A stretch of DNA of 64,000 nt from Stercorarius parasiticus (taxonomy: Eukaryota > Chordata > Aves > Charadriiformes > Stercorariidae), in the NCBI GenBank assembly GCA_013396915.1, contig VWZL01005203.1, positions 62,001 through 126,000 of the forward strand, read 5' to 3'. A program made the translations under genes and the position numbers. The notes under the pieces were generated by a model. It was not told where the DNA came from, did no database searches, and saw only the letters and a program-made list of their open reading frames with translations. Every line of letters begins with the position of its first letter. Position 1 is the stretch's first letter. This document shows positions 10,988 to 24,400 of this stretch, piece after piece.

Positions 10988-13127
10988 AAACTCATTAGTC
11001 TGGTTTAGTGTGTTCATTGCACTGGAAATTATAGTCTATATCAGTCTATACATTAGCCAGTATACATGATGTAAAGAGCTTAATAAAGCAGATAAAATGT
11101 AGCACCAGTCAGTTTTCAAGAAGGACATGTTGCTGTCTTCCTCAAATTCCTCCAGGGAGAGCCAGGCACCTAATAATAACAGGGAAACTTTTAAAAACTC
11201 ACATAGATTCAAGCTCACTTGTTAGAACTTGCGAAATTCATCCATTACTGAATCTTTTACTGCAAAGTGAAGTTTGGCTTTTATAGTGGTGTGTCCCTCC
11301 TACCAATTTTAGGTTTTCGCACCAGTCTAAATTGTCGCAGAACCTGATGACAGGTTCAGGTGTAAACAGCAAACTCCTTTGTAACATTTTAAAAAAGTCA
11401 ATGTCTCAGTCCTGACAAGAATTGAAGGTCCTCTCTTTCTCACTGTTTTTACTGGTTTGTCATCTGCTGAGTAGCGCCACAGGAACTTCAATTTTATGTA
11501 CTTACATTTCATAGAAATGCAAGTTTTGATTTCTTTGTGGACAGTGAGGTATTACCATTGTTTCTGTCTCGTGAGGCTTGAATGGTACTATTCGTTTAAA
11601 GCCTTAGAGGTCCTGTTTTGCCTTGGTTATAGAGGATTCATCCATCTACTAAGCTGTGGGATAAATGAATCATCCTGTTTGCTTACTTTGGCTCCCAAAT
11701 ATGCTTCGTCATAAGTGGGGCCTCTGGGAGGCCAGACTGTGACTGGAAATAGTTGATACTGTGTTTGTTTACTTGCAAAAAGAAGACTCTGAATTAACTT
11801 GTGGCTCTCCAGTTGGAGACACAGCTGAACTAAGTAATTAAGGGTATCGTTACATGTATCCTTAATATGTTGCTACCACTCTTTTCCTTTTGACTGGGAC
11901 TTAACCATGGCTGGTCTTCAGCCGATTTGAGAACTCACCAGAGGAGACGGTGGGCAAGCCCCGGTGGTTTCTCAGCTCTCATCATCATAACCCAGCTAGC
12001 CTGTGGATGCTGGAGACTAGGGCCTCCTTTTTGTGAGTAGAGAAGAGCTACCAGCTCAGGGGAGATACATATGCCCTGCCTTTGATCACAGCTGATGGGT
12101 AGTTTACCTGCTGAATCTAAGCCAGTAAAATGCAGGAGGAAGCACAGCAGAGAAAGATCAGAGATTCACATTTCCACCTAAGAGTGGAAACGTTGTATGA
12201 CTGATTGCTCCTTGCTAGGAAAGAATGTATAAGCTTTTTTTTTTNAATGTAAGGGTGAGTGAAAGAGGGTGGCTTCCCATGGGGAGAGCTGTGAAGTGCT
12301 GCAAGGACACTTGGGGAATGGAGAACTTGTGAGAATAGGCAATATGAGCTTATCTTCTGCCTGGAAAGGCAAAACCAGGCCATGATAGCTGCCTGTAAGC
12401 ACATCCAGTAGGAGAGTAAAAAAGCAAGGGCATGCAATTATTTGCACTAATGAAGGAGACTGGGATGAAAAATGCATAACCAAAATTAAATTGGCCGGTA
12501 ATGACTGCAGCAGTGAGGTCCTGAAAAGAACTTCTCAGCAGGAGTAATGGCTAGGAAAAGAAATGACTTAACCTGGACCTCGGTACAACTATGAAAGGGA
12601 TTTGATGTGTGTGACAGCAGGGGGTCTTCCTGCAAGGCTGAATCACACCCTCCAGCTTTGTGCTCTTTATGTCCATTGAAAAAGGGCTGGACAGCTGTAG
12701 ATAAAAAATGCCTTATAAGAGTTTAATTATTGTGTTATTATTATTTCCTCAGTTAAATCTCCAGTGTCCATATTTACCACTCTTTCAAACTTGCAAGGGC
12801 TGGAAGATCAAAAGAATTAACCACTGAACACAATTCCTGGATGTGTCTTTATAGACCCGTCCAAAGCCCTAATCTGCTTTAAACTCTGCCGGGAGACACC
12901 AGTTGCCTCTGGAAAATCACCCTTAATGAGATTTGGCTTTCCTGCTGGAGGGAAATCAATCTCTAAACAAAACTGTGTTGTAAGAGAAGAGGTAACGCTT
13001 CAGATGACCCAAGTGCCTGCGTTACGCGGAGAAGAGGAGGAGGAGGAGGCCCTTAAACGCTGCTCTGTCCTTTTTCACTCAATCTCATGAATGTTGCTTT
13101 CTGCTTGTTTATTTTACTGTTTAACAG

Positions 13128-13317
13128 CTGTTCCCGTGGTATTCGCTCTTGGCTGTGCACTGGGAAGCGCCATGGAGCAACATTGCCCGAGCAAGGGTCC
13201 CAGGAGCTTCCTGGCTCAGGTCAGTAGGATCTCCCAGACTGCAAGCAAGCAGCAGGAGCGAAGTCTCTATCAGGAATGTCAGGTCACTAGAGACAAGGAG
13301 AAAAGAGCACAATAATG
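13128..13317 (+). other. Exon-like segment with good acceptor and donor
   Basis: The acceptor is a T-rich tract (tttattttactgtttaacag) ending at 13127; the donor ATG|GTAAGTG follows 13317. The 190 bases between are GC-richer than the flanks. In the phase left by the IL1R2 exon ending at 4769, the segment reads Ala-Val-Pro-Val-Val-Phe-Ala-Leu and stays open to TAA at 13313. It also holds an ATG in strong context (gcgccATGg, 13170-13172) with a 48-codon frame to the same stop. It could be an alternative, soluble-form IL1R2 3' exon, a distal 5' exon of the next gene, or chance. No family was recognised in the peptide. Confidence 0.25.
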
Positions 13318-16300
13318 GTAAGTGTCAGTGGCATCTAACTCCCAGCCCTGGAAGAGTGGTTTAGGATGTAGCAACCAGCTGCTGAAGCGCAACTGCTAGA
13401 GGCTTGACAGAAATACTTTATAATTTATGGGATCACATTTCAGGATTAGTGCCTGTGCCTCGATTTTTTAAAATTGTTGGTTTTTTTAAAACTTTAATTA
13501 TAAAAGCAGAATGCTGATTTACCCAAATGCAATCCCCTCACCCCTCCTTCAATCAGTAACTCAAGTTTTTCATCAACTGTTTACACAGTATGGGACACAC
13601 TGGTTATCCAGAGGCAGTCTGAGACTGCGTATACATCAGTCACCAACTTTGTAGTTTAGATTTAGTGCTTGTAATATTTAACATTGGCATTCATTCTACT
13701 TCTTTTTCATTAAGAAAACCGATCAAATGCTACTTTTACAATGATTTTTAAAAGTGGATCATGGGACTTTAGTCTTGTTAGTCTTAAAAACAAATTATTA
13801 TGATGCAATGCTTTGAGGAGGTCTGACTGATGCCACAGCTTGTTTGCACAGGCAAACCACAATTTGTCTCTTCAGGCAGCTGGTCCAGTTTCAGCACTTT
13901 ATTTTTTTCCATCTTCCTTCCACTTATTACGCTTGTAGCGTATATTTCTGCAAAGTGGATGCAAGGGGACCAACTCTACAATGTGTCCGCTCAGGGTGGT
14001 GGGATGGATGTATTTCCTTCAGCTGTTTACCTTTGCTGATGTTTGCAGCTTTCCGTGTGGGTCATGAAGCCTCACCTGCAGCTGGTGTGACTTTTACATG
14101 ATGAGCTCTGTGCAGGACTCTTGCAGATGAGCCTATGAGGGGTAGAAATCCTTTCTGAGTGGATGCTATCCCCATTTACCTACCTTCCTCCAAAGAGCAG
14201 CCATTCAGAAAACCCAGTAGAAGCAGGCAAGACTCCTCCTTTCCCACCTGCTTGGGGGCTGGTATCAATGTAAAGATGGGGAGGGAGAGCAAAGAGACCG
14301 GTCCCAGCACAGCTCACCTGCGAGCAGCAGTCCTTCTGTTTCCTCTCTTCCCAAGACATCTTGCTCAGGAAGGGGAGAAAGAAAACTCCACTGCATTTTC
14401 TCATATCTCTTCCTTTCCTCTGCTCTATCAGGGAAGAGGAAAATGGGAGGGGGCACACGGTGGGACCCAACCTCCTTCATGGGGGGGGAAAACCAAACAG
14501 AGCGACCTGCATGGTGAATGGGTGGAGACCTGAGTGGAGGTGTCAGGTCTTGGTGTTTTGGCACGGTGCAGACAGGACCTCATAGCCCAAGACCTGGCAG
14601 ACTTGCAGGCTCTCTCTTCAGCTCCTTGGAGCTCCTGAGTTTCTTTTCACTCAATTTTTCCCTTCAAATCAAAAGCGTTTCGCTCAATCATTGAAAGAAA
14701 CACCAGAGAGGGAGGAAAAGGATTTAAAAGCAAGTGGCCTGCTGAAATAGGCATATTGGACTATAACGTCTCTGTAGGCTGAAAAAAATAGGCTTTTATT
14801 TTGGGAGAAGCACAATTCCCCTATTTCCCATTCTGTGATATCCCATTCCTCATGGTGGCCAGGGCACCCTGCCTGCCTTCCAGGCCCTGTCTCCTGTACT
14901 ACCTCTTGTGAGAAAGGGGAAAGCCCTGTTACACCAGCGGCACATCTCTACCTCCGTGGCACAGCCCTCTCTTCATTGCAGGCTATTTTCTCTGGTCAGC
15001 CGAAGTGCCGGGTGATGTCAAGCCAACAGAGTGCCTCAGGCCTGGCTGTTCCTCTCTCTGTGTGGGTGTTTGGGTGCAGTTACTTTGACTTCAGCTCCTA
15101 ATACAGGGATGTTTTCCTCAGGGCTGAGGCAGTTCCGATTGGCTCATAAGGTGGGAGCCTTTGACTCCTCACCATATATCTAACGTGAAAATTGGGCACA
15201 TAATTCATTTTTTTTGACACCAACCAAAATACGTCACTAACTCATGGATGCTTGTGGTCATATACCGTCATTCAGCCTTTCCATGTGAGCTGAGTAAAGC
15301 TTTAATGCATGGGAACAGAGACCACAAAGTATTTATGTATTACAATAAAATAATGTGAGCTGAGGCCTTTTAAATGGATTTTTTTAAATGCAGATGTTGA
15401 TAGCATTGTCTTTTCAAATTTCTGTATTTCTCATGTTGTTTAAACACTGTAAGAGTGATAACTCCAGGTTCATGTGAGAGAGCTAAATTTAGGTTGTGAA
15501 ATAAATGCCAGACTCCTAATGAAACACAGTAGGTTATTAAGAAGTGACTAACATAGTTGCAGCTTTTTCCGCTTGTTCCGAACTTGTCCTTTTAGGACAA
15601 ATAGTTAATGTGTGCGTGTTTTGGTTGAAGAAAGGGGTGATTTTAAAGTCAGCACAGCTATTTTTTGCTGCGTGTGATTTGTTTGTTTACCTTTTGACAT
15701 CCTTGCATTCAAAAGTCATTGATTTTTCTTACATTTATATTCACAGATATAATAGAATTAGACTAAACCCAACACTAAAGCTTGGATATTTTAGTTTGGC
15801 ATGCCATTAGCCTGAGGGACATATACTTCCCTCTGAACTGTTTTAGACTTTTGCAACTTACTATTCAATAGCTTAATACATTCTTTCAAAAAAAATCTCA
15901 TGAACTTGCGTTATTTGTTGTGCTCTCACAGGCCCCAGAGAGCATTTCAGAACATCAGGAATGCTTGAGTCTCTTCAACCCACTGCCTGGAGTTTATGGC
16001 TCTCCAGAGTTTAAAGCCAGGGTCTCAAACCCTGTTTTTCAAAGCTATGTTTGCTCTATGGGCTTGGGGAACCACTTCCTATACCTCATAACGAATACAC
16101 AAAAAAGTGCAGGATGGGAGAAAAGAAAGAAGTTGTCCAACAGTTCTCCTAATTTTCACCCAGATGAAACTTATGAAAATTTTTCTGTGTGTTTTGGTTT
16201 TTTTTTTTTTTGATAACAGAAGAACTGATTATATGCTACTGCAGAATAAGAAAGAAAAAAAACACCTCAGGAAATCTTTCTTAAGGTACTCAAAGCTATT

Positions 16301-18129
16301 GCTTATCTGCAATGTCTTTGTGTTTATCAGGGACATTAACAACCAGATGTCCATTCAGTAACACGCAGCTAACCTTCTTTGACCATTCAAAGTTTCTTTG
16401 TTGCATCATTTGCAAGAAATAATTTAATGATCCAGCTGGGTGTCAAAGGATGGACACAGCATTAGTAACCACCCACATGTATTTGGTTTAAGTGACTTGT
16501 TTGCCATTCCACAGGAGCTTTGTGGCAGAGCTAAGGATGAAATCTGATTCTCAAAGGCAACGTTCACATCCTTAAAAAAAAAAAAAATCAGTCTTCTCTT
16601 TCTTTTTCTCCAGCCCCTGCTCCATCCCTTACTAGCTTCCAGCTTTTGCGGTGAGTAAGAAAGGAAGCCCACCATGAACAACCTCCCATATGGTGCAGGT
16701 CTGTTTCGCTTCCATGGCTTGGTCCATCCTGTGCTCTGCAAGGTGGGGAAAAGAATACAAAGCGTCATGTATTTAAAAAAAATTATCTTCATGTGTCTGA
16801 ATCCTTGATTCTAACATTGCCTAATTTCAGAAGGCTTAATTTTCTGATCTTATTTATGTTCTTCAAACACTCATGTGTTTTCCTAAAATAGCTTTTCATT
16901 TATTAAAAGTCACAGTGGTAAGTTGAATGTCAGTCAAGCCAGGCCTGGCTGGAGTCAAAGGGATGGAGGATGTCAGTTAGAGAAATAGTGCTGCAGTGTA
17001 TAACACATTCATTGCAGGTGGACACATACTGCAATTCAAGATTAGGGATTATGGTGTTATTTCTTCTGTTTGCCTCTTGTGTGACTACTTCTTCCACTGA
17101 TCCTGATCCTTCTGCTACTGTTCGTGACTCCCTGCCTCGGTCCACTTCTGACTGCATCCAGCCTCAGTCTCCACCCTGACATTTTTTGCATCTCTCCTTC
17201 CTGTTTTGGGGCTAGCTGTCTCTTGCAATTTGGCTATGAGGAGATAAAATATGAAATCATGCCATGTGTTCTCACTCAGCATCTTTGTACTGCTTTCCTG
17301 GCATCAGTCAAGATGGAAAGCTTTTCCACAAACATCTGCCAGCTGATGACTGCTTAAACTGGAAAATAGCTCCTTGGTTCCCATAAAGAGGTACTTTTCC
17401 TTCCTTGTCTGGGAACATACCTGCACTTTTTCTAGGAAAGGCGTAAACTGATGCTGAAGGCCATTGGGTCCTTGAGCTGCTTTTCGCAGAAACTATTAAG
17501 CTCTTTGCATCTTAACTTGCATCCTTCCACACTGCATATACAGCACGTCTCTGCACGTACAAAGAGGAGAGACTGTGTTTGGCTTTGAAATATATTCTCT
17601 CATCCACATCTCAAGACAGAGGTCAACTGTCATTCTCCATTCTGACTTGCACTAGGCCAACCAGACCCATAGACTGAAATACCATCTTTTCCTTAAATAT
17701 AAACTTTGACTCCCTGAACTTGCAGTGTGTCTAAGTTCTGCACATCCTGCACCTTGGTCTGTAGATCCAAGACAACAACAACTCCACCTCCTAATTTCCA
17801 GCATTTTCTAACCCTCCAGGTCTACTTCTATGTCCTGAAATTTCCTAAGTGCCCACAGATGGATGCTGATATATAAGCAGAAGTGTGTGTTGTAGAGCTA
17901 TGTGCTATTAGAGCTGTGCTGATATTCAGAATTCTGCAGAGATATTTGGCACCAAGGAGCAGTCCAAGGAGCTGGTCTTTGACACAGCTGTAGGTTTTGG
18001 TGTCTCCTGCCTTTGCAAAATACTTAGGATGAACGGAGTTCCATGGGAAGGGGAGAGACCAGATCCAAGCTGTATTTTAGAGCAAGATAACTGAAACTCC
18101 ACACCAGAAGAGTGTCACAGCATGCCAGA

Positions 18130-18641
18130 CAGCACGTGCCTGAATACTGTGTCCAGTTCTGGGCTCCCCAGTTCAAGAAGGACAAGGAACTACTGAAGAG
18201 AGTCCAGCGGAGGGCTACAAAGATGATCAGGGGAATGGAGCACCTCTCTTATGAGAAAAGGCTGAGACCTGGGTCTGTTTAGCCCGGAGAAGAGAAGTCT
18301 GAGAGGGGACCTCATAAATGCTTATAAATATCTAAAGGGCAGCTGGCAAGAGGGTGGTGTCAGGATCTTCTCCGTGGTGCCCAGTGACAGGACAAGGACA
18401 CAGGAAATTCCACCTTAGCGTGAGGAAAAGCTTCTGTACTTTGAGGGTGACAGAGTCCTGGAACAGGCTGCGCAGAGAGGTGGTGGAGTCTCCTCTGGAA
18501 ACATTGAAAACCTGTCTGGATGTGTTCTTGTGCAACCTGCTCTAGGTGACCCTGCTCTGGCAGGGGGTTGGACTAGATGATCTCTGAAGATCCCTTCTAA
18601 CCCCTACCGTGCTGTGATTCTGTGATTCTGTGATTCTATGA
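18130..18641 (+). mobile_element. CR1 LINE 3' fragment
   Basis: About 510 bases. It begins in the end of ORF2 (tactgtgtccagttctgggc, then a [21 protein letters not shown] reading), passes through the 3'UTR with 'gttggactagatgatctctg', and ends in ATTCTGTG octamers at 18614-18641. The ORF2 part is broken by a small indel near 18268. The 5' limit is approximate. Confidence 0.93.
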
Positions 18642-20239
18642 ATGCTGAAACAGTCAGGGGAAAGGGCAGGGGGACACCAGTGTCTGGTCCTGGAACTGTG
18701 ACAGTTTTCTTCTGACGAGCAGCTAATGTAGGAGGCAGGCTCATCCCAGGGAGCGGGGAGAGGAGCTCCCCAGTCCTGCCACTTCCGGGGAGGTTGTCTG
18801 ACGCCCTCTCCCCCTGCTTTCTTTTGCTTCCCTGTTTCCTGGCATGCAGCATTGCTCTGCCTCCCTGCAAGGGGGAAGATTTGGGAAGGATGGGGATGCT
18901 GCAGCCCTTCTTAGTTCTCCTTCCCCAGTCCTTCACACGAAGTTGTGCCTCATTTTGTCTGTTAGTTTTTTGGGTTTTATGAATTCAGACTATTTATGAC
19001 TATTTATTCATCGCTGTGGCTGTTGGTCCTCGTTCTCACTTTTTGTACAGTTCCTTTGTATTTGAAACATGAGAGAGCTCCTTATGCAACCTTGTTGGTC
19101 CTTGGCTACCTTAAAACCTTGCTTTACACTGAGATTGTCTGATGGTTTTGTCGGTTCTGGCAGCTCTTCTGTACTAAACCTTAGATTTCCTTCCAAACAG
19201 ATACTGGGCTGATTGCATTCTTTTGGATCAAAGATTCTCCCAGTCTCCTGCAGCTTGTGGTACTGATTTACTTATGTCATTCTTGATACATACTGACACA
19301 ATTAGAGAAAATGGAAGAAATGCAAGAAATATACTTTGTGTTAGTTAATTTCCTGCTCACAGATTGTGTCAGAGAGCTAAATATTTTCCACATGAGAAAA
19401 GTCTTTCAAAATAAACATTAAAAAAAATCTTTAGTAGTTAATATCTGATTTTAAACTGCAATTTAATGTTCCATTATTTAAAATAAAAGATTTTCCCTCT
19501 GAATTTATTCTATTTTATATATATACACAGACTATAGAAACATTGCAGATATATATACTTACGTAAGATATCCTTACATATCCTTACATATAAGTATCCT
19601 TACACTTTTATCCCATATTATTTTTTACTTTATTCTGTTTTACTTTTTTCTGCAGTTTCATATAATTTTTCCCCTTCTCTTTTTTGCGATGTACTGTGAG
19701 ATATTTTATTGCAATCTGGCCAGTTAATAACATAGCTAGATTATCTGCTGGTGTACAAAGGAACCAGAGAGGACAAGAAAGGCACATGAGAGATTTTTGG
19801 CTGCACAGTCAAATTGTATATGATTCTTCTGAAGTGCGGAAAGAGATGGAAGGCAGGCTTGTTCAATGTTTTTAGGTAAAAATAAAAAGGGAAAAGAAGA
19901 GATTCAGTCTCACAGCCAAGACAGAGTTAAGGAATTGCCAGTAGTGGAGATCTGAACTATTCAAGAGGCTGTTGGGAAAGAAACAGAGGAGGGCACAGAT
20001 AATCCAGCGAGTTCTGGGAATGCATTAGTGGCAACTTTTTATTGTAGAGGCAGAGGAAATTAATAGATAAGGGACAGTAATTAAATCTGTGTGAAATTCA
20101 ATTCAGCCAGAGGTCAGACGGCAACGTGAGTTACAGGAGACTACAAAACAATAGCATTCCAAATAAAGGAAGGAAGCCCCAAATCGATGTGAGGCAGACA
20201 GGTAGGAGGATATCTTTGGAAGAAATTCCAAGGAGTATC
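18642..20239. other. Intergenic, no gene seen
   Basis: AT-rich DNA containing a short tandem repeat at 19568-19608. No splice-competent coding segment or transposon was recognised. Confidence 0.6.
19568..19608. repeat. Short tandem repeat, unit tatccttaca
   Basis: Three to four copies of a 10-13 base unit (tatccttaca, the third copy with an inserted 'taag') in an AT-rich context. Confidence 0.75.
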
Positions 20240-21445
20240 TAAGGAACAAGAACATATGTAACAGACAAAAATCTGATTAAAAACAAGGTGGGTTTGCCAA
20301 GAACAAAACATGCCTTAACAGTTCTGTTTCCTCTTTTCCAGGATAACTGGCTTAGTGTTAAAGAGGGATCAGTAGTTGTGGTATGTCTCAGATTTAGTAA
20401 GGGTTTTGAGGAGTGCCATAAGTAAGCTAGGGAAGTGTGGTGGAGATGATGGGAAGGTTGATGCTCAGCTAGTTGGAAATCTGTACTTATGGAGTATTCA
20501 ACAACGCATTTCTGTGAAATGGGGGATATTTCAAGGCAGTGCTGCAAATTTAATTCCTGGGAATGGCTTGACTCTACCTAGTCTAATCATTTAGGTTAAA
20601 AATGTTGGTGATGGACTAGGGAATGGTTTCATGAAGTTATACTTCAAATTACAGTAAGAAAGAGTGGAAGCACTTTGAAAACAAACAGCAAAGGTCAAAG
20701 TGAGTCTGGCACGTTGGGGTGATCCAAGAAAGAAAATACTAGGAAAAACATCTAGTGATACTTGGGGAACTGATTAGGCAATAGCAGCTGTGCAAGGCAT
20801 ATGGAAAACAGACAACCAGAAATTGAATTAGTCAATAATGCAAAGCAGTTGCAACAAAGACAATTTGTATTGATATGTGCTAACAGGAGTCTTTTTCATG
20901 TAAGAAGAGAGGTATTTATTCTACTCTATCCTTACTAGGATATCATCTGGCTTTCAAACTTCATCAAGTTTTGGAATCGCATTTTGAGAAAGATGCACAT
21001 AAATCAGAGAGAATCCAGAACGGAGATCCAGGAAAAAGAGTTTTGGAAAATATAATTTATTTGGAATAAATTTAAACAACTGAGTTTGTTTATATAAGAA
21101 GACTAAGGGAATATTGATAACATGACAACAGACTTCCAAAATGGTAAGAAGATAGAAAACAATTGTTTTGCATGTTCACTGGATTAGAACAAGCAGTAAT
21201 CTCTACAGTTTTGCATGGGAAAATAAACTTTTACGTACTGCAGTTGGGAAACCTGGTTCTACATTAGGAAAAGCTCTTCAGCTGAAGCAAGTTTTTCTAG
21301 TTTAAGCACATGATGGGGGAGACTATGAAATCTTTATCAATATGTTAAATAACTATCAGGATGTTGCAGATCTACAAGTCATACTTCAGGACAAAAGCAC
21401 AGATTAGATGACCTTGTGAAGTCCCTTCAGGCTACATCCCAGCTT
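20240..21445 (+). mobile_element. Ancient, decayed CR1-like LINE
   Basis: A heavily mutated element, readable only in pieces. A stretch near 20355-20420 translates, with indels, to something like KEGSVVVVCLRFSKGFEE, which matches the CR1 reverse-transcriptase motif around '[13 protein letters not shown]'. A fragment near 20515-20545 resembles the 'PQGSVLGP' region. The 3' end near 21400-21445 reads 'agattagatgaccttgtgaa' followed by 'gtcccttcaggctacatccc', a degenerate CR1 terminal block. The order and spacing fit one plus-strand copy with internal deletions. Both boundaries are approximate. Confidence 0.6.
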
Positions 21446-24400
21446 TTTCCTCCAAGGTCCTGTGTGAGGATTTGTGGAGTCATTCCCTCTTCCTGCAGGC
21501 AGCAATGTACCTGTGCGTCCGTTTAACACGTCAGGTCCTTTAACAGGCTTCTATCTGTAGCTCCAACAGCTTTATCAGAGTTTTTATGGACTACTTCAGA
21601 GTTAACCTTTTCTCTATGCGCACTGAAGCAGAGAAAGTTTTGATTCTTTGTTACCCCATTAATCCATCGGAGCTTGTCCTGGAGCATGCTGGAAACATTC
21701 CTTAAAAAGAAAAGCTTAAGAGACCAAAAAACACACTCAACCTGCAAGGGTGAAAGAGCTGAGTGCCTCCCAGCAACCCAAGCTTTCGTAATTGAATGTT
21801 TGAATTTATTATGGCATAAAATCTGAGAGGTCTTCTTTGGAAGCCTTCAGTGACGTTTAAAAACAGCAGTATGAAAATTCACCTTAGCACCTCTTCCACC
21901 TGCCGCCTGTCTAAGTCTGTGGACACTAATACGCATTTTATATAAACACACAATTCAATTTAAGTTCAGGTTCACAGATCAAATCACGATATAGCTATAT
22001 AATTAGCTTTGTGATTTTTGTATTTCCAAAAGAACCTTTATTTAACATTTCCTTTTGCCTTTTTTTTTCTTCTTTCTGTGTAAGTTTCCACCCTATGTTA
22101 TTTGTTTTAACCAGGGAAACACTGTGGTTTCTTTCCTTCACTGTTTGTTTTTTGAGTGATTTACACAATGGCTATTTTGGCTGCAGGAATTTAGACGTCA
22201 GCAGCCAGTTAACAAACAGGTTAGGTTATTGGCATTGACACTTGTATCAATCATGAAGCCTGTAAAAGTTGCTCAAGGCTTTTCTGTTGAATTTGGGTTC
22301 TGATTGTTCTGTGGTAATTTTGCAACCAGTCTCAAATAAACATCTGCATTTTCAGTTGAGGGTACTGTAAATCCCCTGATATTACTTGGAAGAAATTAAA
22401 AAGAAAAAGCAATTAAAAATCATTTCAAAAAGATAGATCTGAAATTCATAGTCAAAACTACAAGGTCACAGACAGTGTGCAGCTTTCTAATGGTCATATT
22501 GCCATAAGAAATATCTTTGCTAATCAGATCATTGCAGGAACTTTTCCTAATAAAGCTAATTGTAAAGCAAACTCCTTTAATAAAAATAATTTTTTCCCTT
22601 TTTTTTTTTAAATTTATCAGGTTTAGTTGATTTATGGGACTTTTACATGCCAAAATTGAAAATCAGCTGGAAGAAACTCAAGTTATATTCTAGGGATAAA
22701 CACAATTACAATGTGCTAAGGAAGAAGAACTTTTCCTTCCCTCGCCCCCACCTTTCTACAGCGGGTCAAGTGATAGAGGTTGGCCTATGGTTATAAAGCT
22801 GCAGATGATACAAACCATGAGCTCTCGTCTGCCTGTGGAGAGAAATGCTGTGTTTACATCTGGCACATCCGACTGAGAGGCCAAAAGAAGCTGTTCCAGA
22901 AAAGCCCTGTAATGCAAAAACAGGAGATGGAGCCTCCAGGACGTGAAACCTCCTCCTTGTCCACATACACTTTCCCTGCACATCCTTGCTGAACATACCA
23001 TGAATGTACCAGCTGCAAGAACATGGCTTCAGGTCTAGCTGGGCTGGGTTACACAGGGCCTGAAATGCCTCTAGGGATTGGTCAAAGGCTGGGTGCAATT
23101 TGCAGTGATTAGCAGCTGAGTGTGGTGCAATGTCATCTCCACCAGCAGCAGTGGAAAGAACAAGGCGTGAGAGCATGGGGCAGCTTCTGACTTAGGGATG
23201 CAGATGGTGGTGAAGCGTGCTGGGGAAGATACCAGAGTTTTCATCAAGTTTTCTCTCAAAAAAAAATAGAACTGTGACATAAGATACCATGCAGAAAGAT
23301 TGTTTGGTAGTAATTTGGCTGAAGACGAACTGTTCAGTGGGAATTTGGCCTGAGCCTAATTGGCTCAAACCTGAAACACACTGAGATGAGAAGCTCTTTC
23401 TTCATTTCTGACAGCTTGCCTGTGTTCCTAAGTGCACACAGCTGCCCTTTCAGTTCATCCCGAGTCTGCTGATTGCTGTTGACCAAAATGTGCCTGTCAT
23501 TCAAACACTGCTCTTCCCTGTCCCAGAACAGCTCAGAAGCCTCTTGGGCTGTTTTCTTTTTCCAGAAGCTGCATTAGTTTTGAAGGCTCTGAGACAGGGA
23601 CATGCCACTTCAACAGCTTTGGTAGTAGTACCTAATTAAATACTCATGAGATGCTACTGTTCAAACTGCGCTAGATGTGGCCAGGCAGAACAAAACCAGC
23701 CCTGTCCAGAAGGAAAACAGGATTTAGCGTGGAATCAAACAAAAGTTTAGAAACTTGTGCCCAGAGCTGTGATTCGGGAAGGAGGCAATGGCCGGAGGAA
23801 AGGAAAGCAGGTTGTCAGCAGCGTGATCAGATGGATAACTGTAGGTTTTCAATTAGCCCCCAAGGGTATTTTTTTCACAGTACTGTCCTAGCTTCAATGC
23901 CACTTCTCTTCAGATTAAGGACTCCGTGGGTACGAGCTCAGTGGATAACTTGAACCCAGAAGTGAAAGGGCTTTAAAAGAGCCAGGTCAGGAAAGACATG
24001 GAATGAATAAGGGCTGAGAAATTTGGCTTCCCGAAAACCAGTGGAAACGTCTTCAGCAGAAACTGTGCACGTGTTTCCAGATGAGCTTGGGATTCTCAAG
24101 AGCAATTGTGGATTGTTATTATGGACTGCAGTTTGCACAAAATCTATACACACTAGTAATTGCACTTGAGCAGTTTCAGAGTTACTCATTATTTCTGCTG
24201 CGTTAGTATCCCAAGCGGCATCAGGGTTGCCTTCTCTGCTTCACAGAAAATGAAGCAAAAGAGAAACTGATTTGCCTTTATACAGATAAACATATTTCTG
24301 GGTCTCTTCAAACCTACTTAAAACTCCAGTCGTTCTTCAGTTTTCCATCAACATCTCCCTGCAGGTGATGGGAGCCTTTCCAATAACTTTAGTCAGAAGC

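Larger units (their letters stand above)
7301..18129. other. Intergenic DNA downstream of IL1R2
   Basis: No recognisable gene or long transposon. Open frames here are short and unlike known families. Local features are a 43-base imperfect tandem pair (8549-8634), a small GC-rich islet (10720-10880), a (TA)n tract (10972-10987), one N at 12245, an exon-like segment (13128-13317) and a GC-richer stretch with overlapping chance ORFs on both strands (14160-14570). Confidence 0.6.

Noticed and set aside
14159..14585. Overlapping frames of 74-124 codons on both strands
   Set aside because: Mutually overlapping shadows in a locally GC-rich patch, with no family resemblance.
22766..23176. 136-codon minus-strand frame
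   Set aside because: GC-richer local sequence, overlapping frames on both strands, no domain, no splice context.
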